Assembly (NCBI GenBank): GCA_963402885.1
Contig: OY727099.1
Coordinates: 16,883,001 to 16,947,000 of the forward strand
Length of the DNA: 64,000 nt
Source: Antedon bifida
Lineage: Eukaryota > Echinodermata > Crinoidea > Comatulida > Antedonidae
Reading direction: 5' to 3'
In this document: positions 24,801 to 38,200 of the stretch, one piece after another
Numbering within the stretch: position 1 is the first letter of the stretch
Layout: every line of letters begins with the position of its first letter
Translations under genes and position numbers: made by a program
Notes under the pieces: model-generated
What the model was told of the DNA's origin: nothing
What the model saw: only the letters and a program-made list of their open reading frames with translations
The model's database searches: none

Positions 24801-27248
24801 ATCGAAATGCTCAAAATGGTCTAAAACGTCTCCAAATACTATATTAAGCTATTGTATGCACTTTGATGTTTTTGAGTGAAAAGTTTTTTCGAAATGCTCA
24901 AAATGGTCTAAAACGTCTCCAAATGCGATTTGGAGCTCTTTTGTGCACTTTGATGTTTTGTGTCAAAAGTTTTATAGAAATGCTCGAAATGGTCTAAAAC
25001 GGTTTCAAATGTGATTTTAAGCACTTTGATGTTTTTGTGTAACTAAGTTTCATCGAAATGCACAAAATGGTCTAAAACGTCTGCAAATGCGATTTGAAGA
25101 TATTTTATGCACTTTTATGTTTTTGTGTGAAAAGTTTCATCGAAATGCACAAAATGGTCTAAAACGTCTCCAAATACGATATTAAGCTATTGTATGCACT
25201 TTGATGTTTTTGTGTGAAAAGTTTTTTCGAAATGCACAAAATGGTCTAAAACGTCTCCAAATGCGATAATAAGCTGTTGTATGCACATTGATGTTTTTGT
25301 TTGAAAAGTTTCATCGAAATGCACCAAATGGTCTAAAACGTCTCCAAATACTATATTAAGCTATTGTATGCACTTTGATGTTTTTGAGTGAAAAGTTTTT
25401 TCGAAATGCTCAAAATGGTCTAAAACGTCTCCAAATGCCATTTGGAGCTCTTTTATGCACTTTGATGTTTTGTGTCAAAAGTTTTATAGAAATGCTCGAA
25501 ATGGTCTAAAACGGTTTCAAATGTGATTTTAAGCACTTTGATGTTTTTGTGTAACTAAGTTTCATCGAAATGCACAAAATGGTCTAAAACGTCTGCAAAT
25601 GCGATTTGAAGATATTTTATGCACTTTGATGGTTTTGTGTGAAAAGTTTCATCGAAATGCACAAAATGGTCTAAAACGTCTCCAAATACGATATTAAGCT
25701 ATTGTATGCACTTTGATGTTTTTGAGTGAAAAGTTTTTTCGAAATGCTCAAAATGGTCTAAAACGTCTCCAAATGCGATTTGGAGCTCTTTTGTGCACTT
25801 TGATGTTTTGTGTCAAAAGTTTTATAGAAATGCTCGAAATGGTCTAAAACGGTTTCAAATGTGATTTTAAGCACTTTGATGTTTTTGTGTAACTAAGTTT
25901 CATCGAAATGCACAAAATGGTCTAAAACGTCTGGAAATGCGATTTGAAGATATTTTATGCACTTTGATGGTTTTGTGTGAAAAGTTTCATCGAAATGCAC
26001 AAAATGGTAAAAAACGTCTCCAAATACGATAATAAGCTGTTGTATGCACATTGATGTTTTTGTGTGAAAAGTTTCATCGAAATGCACAAAATGGTCTAAA
26101 ACGTCTCCAAATACGATATTAAGCTATGTATGCACTTTGATGTTTTTGTGTGAAAAGTTTTTTCGAAATGCACAAAATGGTCTAAAACGTCTCCAAATGC
26201 GATAACAAGCTGTTGTATGCACATTGATGTTTTTGTTTGAAAAGTTTCATCGAAATGCACAAAATGGTCTAAAACGTCTCCAAATACGATATTAAGCTAT
26301 TTTGTGCACTTTAATGTTTTGTGTAAAAAGTTTTATCGAAATGCTCAAAATGGTCTAAAACGTCTCCAAATACTATATTAAGCTATTGTATGCACTTTGA
26401 TGTTTTTGAGTGAAAAGTTTTTTCGAAATGCTCAAAATGGTCTAAAACGTCTCCAAATGCGATTTGGAGCTCTTTTGTGCACTTTGATGTTTTGTGTCAA
26501 AAGTTTTATAGAAATGCTCGAAATGGTCTAAAACGGTTTCAAATGTGATTTTAAGCACTTTGATGTTTTTGTGTAACTAAGTTTCATCGAAATGCACAAA
26601 ATGGTCTAAAACGTCTGCAAATGCGATTTGAAGATATTTTATGCACTTTTATGTTTTTGTGTGAAAAGTTTCATCGAAATGCACAAAATGGTCTAAAACG
26701 TCTCCAAATACGATATTAAGCTATTGTATGCACTTTGATGTTTTTGTGTGAAAAGTTTTTTCGAAATGCACAAAATGGTCTAAAACGTCTCCAAATGCGA
26801 TAATAAGCTGTTGTATGCACATTGATGTTTTTGTTTGAAAAGTTTCATCGAAATGCACCAAATGGTCTAAAACGTCTCCAAATACTATATTAAGCTATTG
26901 TATGCACTTTGATGTTTTTGAGTGAAAAGTTTTTTCGAAATGCTCAAAATGGTCTAAAACGTCTCCAAATGCCATTTGGAGCTCTTTTATGCACTTTGAT
27001 GTTTTGTGTCAAAAGTTTTATAGAAATGCTCGAAATGGTCTAAAACGGTTTCAAATGTGATTTTAAGCACTTTGATGTTTTTGTGTAACTAAGTTTCATC
27101 GAAATGCACAAAATGGTCTAAAACGTCTGCAAATGCGATTTGAAGATATTTTATGCACTTTGATGGTTTTGTGTGAAAAGTTTCATCGAAATGCACAAAA
27201 TGGTCTAAAACGTCTCCAAATACGATATTAAGCTATTGTATGCACTTT
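24181..27248 (+). repeat. Tandem duplication, period 1,534 bp
   Basis: 24,181-25,714 and 25,715-27,248 align at a constant offset of 1,534. Both share two rare private changes, GTCTGGAAATG (24,395/25,929) and the 1-bp deletion AAGCTATGTATGC (24,588/26,122), so the duplication is younger than those mutations. A third partial copy begins at 27,249 and diverges at about 27,471. Delta-short at 40 kb has only one such unit. Confidence 0.9.
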
Positions 27249-30130
27249 GATGTTTTTGAGTGAAAAGTTTTTTCGAAATGCTCAAAATGGTCTAAAACGT
27301 CTCCAAATGCGATTTGGAGCTCTTTTGTGCACTTTGATGTTTTGTGTCAAAAGTTTTATAGAAATGCTCGAAATGGTCTAAAACGGTTTCAAATGTGATT
27401 TTAAGCACTTTGATGTTTTTGTGTAACTAAGTTTCATCGAAATGCACAAAATGGTCTAAAACGTCTGCAAATGTGATTTGAAGATATTTTATGCACATTG
27501 ATGTTTTTGTGTGAAAAGTTTCATCGAAATGCACAAAATGGTCTAAAACGTCTCCAAATACGATATTAAGCTATTGTATGCACTTTGATGTTTTTGTGTG
27601 AAAAGTTTTTTCGAAATGCACAAAATGGTCTAAAACGTCTCCAAATGCGATAACAAGCTGTTGTATGCACATTGATGTTTTTGTTTGAAAAGTTTCATCG
27701 AAATGCACAAAATGGTCTAAAACGTCTCCAAATACGATATTAAGCTATTTTGTGCACTTTAATGTTTTGTGTAAAAAGTTTTATCGAAATGCTCAAAATG
27801 GTCTAAAACGGTTTCAAATGTGATTTTAAGCACTTTGATATTTTTGTGTAATCAAGTTTTTTCGAAATGCACAAAATGGTCTAAAACGTCTCCAAATGCG
27901 ATTTGGAACTCTTTTGTGCACTTTGATGTTTTTGTGTAACCAAGTTTCATCGAAATGCACAAAATGGTCTAAAACGTCTCCAAATACTATATTAAGCTAT
28001 TGTATGCACTTTGATGTTTTTGAGTGAAAAGTTTTTTCGAAATGCTCAAAATGGTCTAAAACGTCTCCAAATGCGATTTGGAGCTCTTTTGTGCACTTTG
28101 ATGTTTTGTGTCAAAAGTTTTATAGAAATGCTCGAAATGGTCTAAAACGGTTTCAAATGTGATTTTAAGCACTTTGATGTTTTTGTGTAACTAAGTTTCA
28201 TCGAAATGCACAAAATGGTCTAAAACGTCTGCAAAAGCGATTTGAAGATATTTTATGCACTTTGATGGTTTTGTGTGAAAAGTTTCATCGAAATGCACAA
28301 AATGGTAAAAAACGTCTCCAAATACGATAATAAGCTGTTGTATGCACATTGATGTTTTTGTGTGAAAAGTTTCATCGAAATGCACAAAATGGTCTAAAAC
28401 GTCTCCAAATACGATATTAAGCTATTGTATGCACTTTGATGTTTTTGTGTGAAAAGTTTTTTCGAAATGCACAAAATGGTCTAAAACGTCTCCAAATGCG
28501 ATAACAAGCTGTTGTATGCACATTGATGTTTTTGTTTGAAAAGTTTCATCGAAATGCACAAAATGGTCTAAAACGTCTCCAAATACGATATTAAGCTATT
28601 TTGTGCACTTTAATGTTTTGTGTAAAAAGTTTTATCGAAATGCTCAAAATGGTCTAAAACGTCTCCAAATACTATATTAAGCTATTGTATGCACTTTGAT
28701 GTTTTTGAGTGAAAAGTTTTTTCGAAATGCTCAAAATGGTCTAAAACGTCTCCAAATGCGATTTGGAGCTCTTTTGTGCACTTTGATGTTTTGTGTCAAA
28801 AGTTTTATAGAAATGCTCGAAATGGTCTAAAACGGTTTCAAATGTGATTTTAAGCACTTTGATGTTTTTGTGTAACTAAGTTTCATCGAAATGCACAAAA
28901 TGGTCTAAAACGTCTGCAAATGCGATTTGAAGATATTTTATGTACTTTTATGTTTTTGTGTGAAAAGTTTCATCGAAATGCACAAAATGGTCTAAAACGT
29001 CTCCAAATACGATATTAAGCTATTGTATGCACTTTGATGTTTTTGTGTGAAAAGTTTTTTCGAAATGCACAAAATGGTCTAAAACGTCTCCAAATGCGAT
29101 AATAAGCTGTTGTATGCACATTGATGTTTTTGTTTGAAAAGTTTCATCGAAATGCACCAAATGGTCTAAAACGTCTCCAAATACTATATTAAGCTATTGT
29201 ATGCACTTTGATGTTTTTGAGTGAAAAGTTTTTTCGAAATGCTCAAAATGGTCTAAAACGTCTCCAAATGCCATTTGGAGCTCTTTTATGCACTTTGATG
29301 TTTTGTGTCAAAAGTTTTATAGAAATGCTCGAAATGGTCTAAAACGGTTTCAAATGTGATTTTAAGCACTTTGATGTTTTTGTGTAACTAAGTTTCATCG
29401 AAATGCACAAAATGGTCTAAAACGTCTGCAAATGCGATTTGAAGATATTTTATGCACTTTGATGGTTTTGTGTGAAAAGTTTCATCGAAATGCACAAAAT
29501 GGTCTAAAACGTCTCCAAATACGATATTAAGCTATTGTATGCACTTTGATGTTTTTGTGTGAAAAGTTTTTTCGAAATGCACAAAATGGTCTAAAACGTC
29601 TCCAAATGCGATAATAAGCTGTTGTATGCACATTGATGTTTTTGTTTGAAAAGTTTCATCGAAATGCACAAAATGGTCTAAAACGTCTCCAAATACGATA
29701 TTAAGCTATTGTATGCACTTTGTTGTTTTTGTGTAAAAAGTTTCATCGAAATGCACAAATTGGTCAAAAATGTCTCCAAATGCGATTTGAAGTTATTTTG
29801 TGCACTTTTATGTTTTGGGTGAAAAGTTTCATCGAGATGCACAAAATGGTCTAAAACGTCTCCAAATACGATATTAAGCTATTGTATGCACTTTTATGTT
29901 TTTGTGTGAAAAGTTTCATCGAAATGCACAAAATGGTCTAAAACGTCTCCAAATACGGTATTAAGCTATTGTATGCACTTTGATGTTTTTGTGTGAAAAG
30001 TTTTTTCGAAATGCACAAAATGGTCTAAATCGTCTCCAAATGCGATAATAAGCTGTTGTATGCACATTGATGTTTTTGTTTGAAAAGTTTCATCGAAATG
30101 CACAAAATGGTCTAAAACGTCTCCAAATAC
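27249..30130 (+). repeat. Higher-order module beta, copy 2 (truncated)
   Basis: Offset +12,799 to beta3 (27,482/40,281, 28,191/40,990) and -22,075 to beta1 (6,116, 7,081, 7,861). The TACGGTATT marker at 29,956 corresponds to 7,881 and 42,755. At about 30,130 the sequence switches from beta to the CGATGTTAAG monomer of the gamma/alpha border (13,848), so beta2 is cut short relative to beta1 and beta3. Confidence 0.82.
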
Positions 30131-32618
30131 GATGTTAAGCTATTGTATGCACTTTGTTGTTTTTGTGTGAAAAGTTTCATCGAAATGCACAAAATGGTCT
30201 AAAACGTCTCCAAATGCGATTTGAAGCTATTTTATGCACTTTTATGTTTTGTGAGAAAAGTTTCATCTAAATGCAAAAAATGGTCTAAAACGTCTCCAAA
30301 TACGATATTAAGCTATTGTATGCACTTTGATGTTTTTGTGTGAAAAGTTTTTTCGAAATGCACAAAATGGTCTAAAACGTCTCCAAATGCGATTTGGAAC
30401 TCTTTTGTGCACTTTGATGTTTTTGTGTAAACAATTTTCATCGAAATGCACAAAATGGTCTAAAACGTCTCCAAATGCGATTTGAAGCTATTTTATGCAC
30501 TTTAATGTTTTGTGTGAAAAGTTTTATCGAAATGCTCAAAATGGTCTAAAACGGTTTCAAATGTGATTTTAAGCACTTTGATATTTTTGTGTAATCAAGT
30601 TTTTTCGAAATGCACAAAATGGTCTAAAACGTCTCCAAATGCGATATTAAGCTATTTTGTGCACTTTGATGTTTTGTGTAATGAAACGCACAAAATGGTC
30701 TAAAACGTCTCCAAATGCGATTTGAAGCTATTTTGTGCACTTTGATGTTGTGTGTGAAAAGTTTCATCGAAATGCACAAAGTGGTCTAAAACGTCTCCAA
30801 ATACGATATTAAGATATTGTATGCACTTTGTTGTTTTTGTGTGAAAAGTTTCATCGAAATGCACAAAATGGTCTAAAACGTCTCCAAATGCGATTTGAAG
30901 CTATTTTGTGCACTTTGATGTTTTGTGTAAAAAGTTTCATCGAAATGCACAAAACAGTCTAAAACGTCTCCAAATACGATATTAAGCTATTGTATGCACT
31001 TTGATGTTTTTGTTTGAAAAGTTTTAACGAAATGCACAAAATGGTCTAAAACGTCTCCAAATCCGTTTTGAAGCTATTCTAAGCACTTTGGTGTTTTTAT
31101 GTTAACATGTTTTTTCGAAATGCTCAAAATGTTCTAAAACGGTTTCAAATGTGATTTTAAGCACTTTGATGTTTTTGTGTAATCAAGTTTTTTCGAAATG
31201 CACAAAATGGTCTAAAACGTCTCCAAATGCGATTTGGAACTCTTTTGTGCACTTTGATGTTTTTGTGTGAAAAGTTTCATCGAAATGCACAAAATGGTCT
31301 AAAACGTCTCCAAATACGGTATTAAGCTATTGTATGCACTTTGATGTTTTTGTGTGAAAAGTTTTTTCGAAATGCACAAAATGGTCTAAAACGTCTCCAA
31401 ATGCGATAATAAGCTGTTGTATGCACATTGATGTTTTTGTTTGAAAAGTTTCATCGAAATGCACAAAATGGTCTAAAACGTCTCCAAATACGATGTTAAG
31501 CTATTGTATGCACTTTGTTGTTTTTGTGTGAAAAGTTTCATCGAAATGCACAAAATGGTCTAAAACGTCTCCAAATGCGATTTGAAGCTATTTTATGCAC
31601 TTTTATGTTTTGTGAGAAAAGTTTCATCCAAATGCAAAAAATGGTCTAAAACGTCTCCAAATACGATATTAAGCTATTGTATGCACTTTGATGTTTTTGT
31701 GTGAAAAATTTTTTCGAAATGCACAAAATGGTCTAAAACGTCTCCAAATGCGATTTGGAACTCTTTTGTGCACTTTGATGTTTTTGTGTAACCAATTTTC
31801 ATCGAAATGCACAAAATGGTCTAAAACGTCTCCAAATGCGATTTGAAGCTATTTTATGCACTTTAATGTTTTGTGTGAAAAGTTTTATCGAAATGCTCAA
31901 AATGGTCTAAAACGGTTTCAAATGTGATTTTAAGCACTTTGATATTTTTGTGTAATCAAGTTTTTTCGAAATGCACAAAATGGTCTAAAACGTCTCCAAA
32001 TGCGATATTAAGCTATTTTGTGCACTTTGATGTTTTGTGTAATGAAACGCACAAAATGGTCTAAAACGTCTCCAAATGCGATTTGAAGCTATTTTGTGCA
32101 CTTTGATGTTGTGTGTGAAAAGTTTCATCGAAATGCACAAAGTGGTCTAAAACGTCTCCAAATACGATATTAAGATATTGTATGCACTTTGTTGTTTTTG
32201 TGTGAAAAGTTTCATCGAAATGCACAAAATGGTCTAAAACGTCTCCAAATGCGATTTGAAGCTATTTTGTGCACTTTGATGTTTTGTGTAAAAAGTTTCA
32301 TCGAAATGCACAAAACAGTCTAAAACGTCTCCAAATACGATATTAAGCTATTGTATGCACTTTGATGTTTTTGTTTGAAAAGTTTTAACGAAATGCACAA
32401 AATGGTCTAAAACGTCTCCAAATCCGTTTTGAAGCTATTCTAAGCACTTTGGTGTTTTTATGTTAACATGTTTTTTCGAAATGCTCAAAATGTTCTAAAA
32501 CGGTTTCAAATGTGATTTTAAGCACTTTGATGTTTTTGTGTAATCAAGTTTTTTCGAAATGCACAAAATGGTCTAAAACGTCTCCAAATGCGATTTGGAA
32601 CTCTTTTGTGCACTTTGA
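29897..32618 (+). repeat. Tandem duplication across the beta2/alpha3 border, period 1,361 bp
   Basis: TACGGTATT at 29,956 and 31,317, CGATGTTAAG at 30,130 and 31,491, and the alpha start at 30,364 and 31,725 all sit 1,361 bp apart. The first copy is therefore an incomplete alpha (about 890 bp) followed by a jump back to the beta end, then a full alpha3. Junction at about 31,257. Confidence 0.87.
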
Positions 32619-35600
32619 TGTTTTTGTGTAACCAAGTTTCATCGAAATGCACAAAATGGTCTAAAACGTCTCCAAATACTATATTAAGCTATTGTATGCA
32701 CTTTGATGTTTTTGAGTGAAAAGTTTTTTCGAAATGCTCAAAATGGTCTAAAACGTCTCCAAATGCGATTTGGAGCTCTTTTGTGCATTTTGATGTTTTG
32801 TGTCAAAAGTTTTATAGAAATGCTTGAAATGGTCTAAAACGGTTTCAAATGTGATTTTAAGCACTTTGATGTTTTTGTGTAACTAAGTTTCATCGAAATG
32901 CACAAAATGGTCTAAAACGTCTGCAAATGCGATTTGAAGCTATTTTATTCACTTTGATGGTTTTGTGTGAAAAGTTTCATCGAAATGCACAAAATGGTCA
33001 AAAACGTCTCCAAATACGATAATAAGCTGTTGTATGCACATTGATGTTTTTGTGTGAAAAGTTTCATCGAAATGCACCAAATGGTCTAAAACGTCTCCAA
33101 ATACGATATTAAGCTATTGTATGCACTTTGTTGTTTTTGTGTAAAAAGTTTCATCGAAATGCACAAAATGGTCAAAAATGTCTCCAAATGCGATTTGAAG
33201 CTATTTTGTGCACTTTTATGTTTTGGGTGAAACGTTTCATCGAAATGCACAAAATGGTCTAAAACGTCTCCAAATACGATATTAAGCTATTGTATGCACT
33301 GTGATGTTTTTGTGTTAAAAGTTTTTTCGAAATGCACAAAATCGTCTAAAACGTCTCCAAATGCGATTTGGAACTCTTTTGTGCACTTTGATGTTTTTGT
33401 GTAACCAAGTTTCATCGAAATGCACAAAATGGTCTAAAACGTCTCCAAATGCGATTTGAAGCTATTTTGTGCACTTTAATGTTTTGTGTAATGAAACGCA
33501 CAAAATGGTCTAAAACGTCTCCAAATGCGATTTGAAGCTATTTTGTGCACTTTGTTGTTTTGTGTGAAAAGTTTCATCGAAATGCACAAAATGGTCTAAA
33601 ACGTCTCCAAATACGATATTAAGCTATTGTATGCACTTTGTTGTTTTTGTGTGAAAAGTTTCATCGAAATGCACAAAATGGTCTAAAACGTCTCCAAATG
33701 CGATTTGAAGCTATTTTATGCACTTTTATGTTTTGTGAGAAAAGTTTCATCTAAATGCAAAAAATGGTCTAAAACGTCTCCAAATACGATATTAAGCTAT
33801 TGTATGCACTTTGATGTTTTTGTGTGAAAAGTTTTTTCGAAATGCACAAAATGGTCTAAAACGTCTCCAAATGCGATTTGGAACTCTTTTGTGCACTTTG
33901 ATGTTTTTGTGTAACCAATTTTCATCGAAATGCACAAAATGGTCTAAAACGTCTCCAAATGCGATTTGAAGCTATTTTATGCACTTTAATGTTTTGTGTG
34001 AAAAGTTTTATCGAAATGCTCAAAATGGTCTAAAACGGTTTCAAATGTGATTTTAAGCACTTTGATATTTTTGTGTAATCAAGTTTTTTCGAAATGCACA
34101 AAATGGTCTAAAACGTCTCCAAATGCGATATTAAGCTATTTTGTGCACTTTGATGTTTTGTGTAATGAAATGCAAAAAATGGTCTAAAACGTCTCCAAAT
34201 GCGATTTGAAGCTATTTTGTGCACTTTGATGTTGTGTGTGAAAAGTTTCATCGAAATGCACAAAGTGGTCTAAAACGTCTCCAAATACGATATTAAGATA
34301 TTGTATGCACTTTGTTGTTTTTGTGTGAAAAGTTTCATCGAAATGCACAAAATGGTCTAAAACGTCTCCAAATGCGATTTGAAGCTATTTTGTGCACTTT
34401 GATGTTTTGTGTAAAAAGTTTCATCGAAATGCACAAAACCGTCTAAAACGTCTCCAAATACGATATTAAGCTATTGTATGCACTTTGATGTTTTTGTTTG
34501 AAAAGTTTTAACGAAATGCACAAAATGGTCTAAAACGTCTCCAAATCCGTTTTGAAGCTATTCTAAGCACTTTGGTGTTTTTATGTTAACATGTTTTTTC
34601 GAAATGCTCAAAATGTTCTAAAACGGTTTCAAATGTGATTTTAAGCACTTTGATGTTTTTGTGTAATCAAGTTTCATCGAAATGCACAAAATGGTCTAAA
34701 ACGTCTGCAAATGCGATTTGAAGCTATTTTGTGCACATTGATGTTTTTGTTTGAAAAGTTTCATCGAAATGCACAAAATGGTCTAAAACGTCTCCAAATA
34801 CTATATTAAGCTATTGTATGCACTTTGATGTTTTTGAGTGAAAAGTTTTTTCGAAATGCTCAAAATGGTCTAAAACGTCTCCAAATGCCATTTGGAGCTC
34901 TTTTATGCACTTTGATGTTTTGTGTCAAAAGTTTTATAGAAATTCTCGAAATGGTCTAAAACGGTTTCAAATGTGATTTTAAGCACTTTGATGTTTTTGT
35001 GTAACTAAGTTTCATCGAAATGCACAAAATGGTCTAAAACGTCTGCAAATGCGATTTGAAGATATTTTATTCACTTTGATGGTTTTGTGTGAAAAGTTTC
35101 ATCGAAATGCACAAAATGGTCTAAAACGTCTCCAAATACGATATTAAGCTATTGTATGCACTTTGATGTTTTTGTGTGAAAAGTTTTTTCGAAATGCACA
35201 AAATGGTCTAAAACGTCTCCAAATGCGATAATAAGCTGTTGTATGCACATTGATGTTTTTGTTTGAAAAGTTTCATCGAAATGCACAAAATGGTCTAAAA
35301 CGTCTCCAAATACGATATTAAGCTATTGTATGCACTTTGTTGTTTTTGTGTAAAAAGTTTCATCGAAATGCACAAAATGGTCTAAAACGTCTCCAAATAC
35401 GATATTAAGCTATTGTATGCACTTTGATGTTTTTGTGTGAAAAGTTTTTTCGAAATGCACAAAATGGTCTAAAACGTCTCCAAATGCGATTTGGAACTCT
35501 TTTGTGCACTTTGATGTTTTTGTGTAACCAATTTTCATCGAAATGCACAAAATGGTCTAAAACGTCTCCAAATGCGATTTGAAGCTATTTTGTGCACTTT

Positions 35601-38200
35601 AATGTTTTGTGTGAAAAGTTTTATTGAAATGCAAAAAATGGTCTAAAACGTCTCCAAATACGATATTAAGCTATTGTATGCACTTTGATGTTTTTGTGTG
35701 AAAAGTTTTTTCGAAATGCACAAAATGGTCTAAAACGTCTCCAAATGCGATAACAAGCTGTTGTATGCACATTGATGTTTTTGTTTGAAAAGTTTCATCG
35801 AAATGCACAAAATGGTCTAAAACGTCTCCAAATACGATATTAAGCTATTGTATGCACTTTGTTGTTTTTGTGTAAAAAGTTTCATCGAAATGCACAAATT
35901 GGTCAAAAATGTCTCCAAATGCGATTTGAAGCTATTTTGTGCACTTTTATGTTTTGGGTGAAAAGTTTCATCGAGATGCACAAAATGGTCTAAAACGTCT
36001 CCAAATACGATATTAAGCTATTGTATGCACTTTTATGTTTTTGTGTGAAAAGTTTCATCGAAATGCACAAAATGGTCTAAAACGTCTCCAAATACGATAT
36101 TAAGCTATTGTATGCACTTTGTTGTTTTTGTGTAAAAAGTTTCATCGAAATGCATAAAATGGTCAAAAATGTCTCCAAATGCGATTTGAAGCTATTTTGT
36201 GCACTTTTATGTTTTGGGTGAAAAGTTTCATCGAAATGCACAAAATGGTCTAAAACGTCTCCAAATACGATATTAAGCTATTGTATGCACTTTGATGTTT
36301 TTGTGTGAAAAGTTTTTTCGAAATGCACAAAATGGTCTAAAACGTCTCCAAATGCGATTTGGAACTATTTTGTGCACTTTGATGTTTTTGTGTAACCAAG
36401 TTTCATCGAAATGCACAAAATGGTCTAAAACGTCTCCAAATGCGATTTGAAGCTATTTTATGCACTTTTATGTTTTGTGTGAAAAGTTTCATCGAAATGC
36501 ACAAAATGGTCTAAAACGTCTCCAAATATGATATTAAGCTATTGTATGCACTTTGATGTTTTTGTGTGAAAGTTTTTTCGAAATGCACAAAATGGTCTAA
36601 AACGTCTCCAAATGCGATTTGGAACTCTTTTGTGCACTTTGATGTTTTTGTGTAACCAAGTTTCATCGAAATGCACAAAATGGTCTAAAACGTCTCCAAA
36701 TGCGATTTGAAGCTATTTTGTGCACTTTAATGTTTTGTGTGAAAAGTTTTATCGAAATGCTCAAAATGGTCTAAAACGTCTCCAAATACTATATTAAGCT
36801 ATTGTATGCAGTTTGATGTTTTTGTGTGAAAAGTTTTTTCGAAATGCACAAAATGGTCTAAAACGTCTCCAAATGCGATTTGGAACTATTTTGTGCACTT
36901 TGATGTTTTTGTGTAACCAAGTTTCATCGAAATGCACAAAATGGTCTAAAACGTCTCCAAATGCGATTTGAAGCTATTTTATGCACTTTTATGTTTTGTG
37001 TGAAAAGTTTCAAAATGGTCTAAAACGTCTCCAAATACTATATTAAGCTATTGTATGCACTTTGATGTTTTTGAGTGAAAAGTTTTTTCGAAATGCTCAA
37101 AATGGTCTAAAACGTCTCAAAATGCGATTTGGAGCTTTTTTGTGCACTTTGATGTTTTGTGTCAAAGGTTTTATAGAAATGCTCGAAATGGTCTAAAACG
37201 GTTTCAAATGTGATTTTTAGCACTTTGATGTTTTTGTGTAACTAAGTTTCATCGAAATGCACAAAATGGTCTAAAACGTCTGCAAATGCGATTTGAAGAT
37301 ATTTTATGCACTTTGATGGTTTTGTGTGAAAAGTTTCATCGAAATGCACAAAATGGTCTAAAACGTCTCCAAATATGATATTAAGCTATTGTATGCACTT
37401 TGATGTTTTTGTGTGAAAGTTTTTTCGAAATGCACAAAATGGTCTAAAACGTCTCCAAATGCGATTTGGAACTCTTTTGTGCACTTTGATGTTTTTGTGT
37501 AACCAAGTTTCATCGAAATGCACAAAATGGTCTAAAACGTCTCCAAATGCGATTTGAAGCTATTTTGTGCACTTTAATGTTTTGTGTGAAAAGTTTTATC
37601 GAAATGCTCAAAATGGTCTAAAACGTCTCCAAATACTATATTAAGCTATTGTATGCATTTTGATGTTTTTGAGTGAAAAGTTTTTTCGAAATGCTCAAAA
37701 TGGTCTAAAACGTCTCCAAATGCGATTTGGAGCTCTTTTGTGCACTTTGATGTTTTGTGTCAAAAGTTTTATAGAAATGCTCGAAATGGTCTAAAACGGT
37801 TTCAAATGTGATTTTAAGCACTTTTATGTTTTTGTGTAACTAAGTTTCATCGAAATGCACAAAATGGTCTAAAACGTCTGCAAATGCGATTTGAAGATAT
37901 TTTATGCACTTTGTTGGTTTTGTGTGAAAAGTTTCATCGAAATGCACAAAATGGTCAAAAACGTCTCCAAATACGATAATAAGCTGTTGTATGCACATTG
38001 ATGTTTTTGTGTGAAAAGTTTCATCGAAATGCACAAAATGGTCTAAAACGTCTCCAAATACGATATTAAGCTATTGTATGCACTTTGATGTTTTTGTGTG
38101 AAAAGTTTTTTCGAAATGCACAAAATGGTCTAAAACGTCTCCAAATGCGATAATAAGCTGTTGTATGCACATTGATGTTTTTGTTTGAAAAGTTTCATCG
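31725..38200 (+). repeat. Higher-order module alpha, copy 3
   Basis: Constant offset +31,724 from alpha1 at 1, 736, 1,561, 2,859, 5,281 and 5,897. It keeps both the base lost at 17,801 and the 174-bp segment lost at 19,817 in alpha2. It shares with alpha1 the substitution GCACTGTGATG (1,575/33,299), which alpha2 lacks. Private changes include GCTTGAAATGG at 32,822 and a TGCAAAAAATGG in place of CGCAAAAAATGG at 34,171. Confidence 0.87.
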
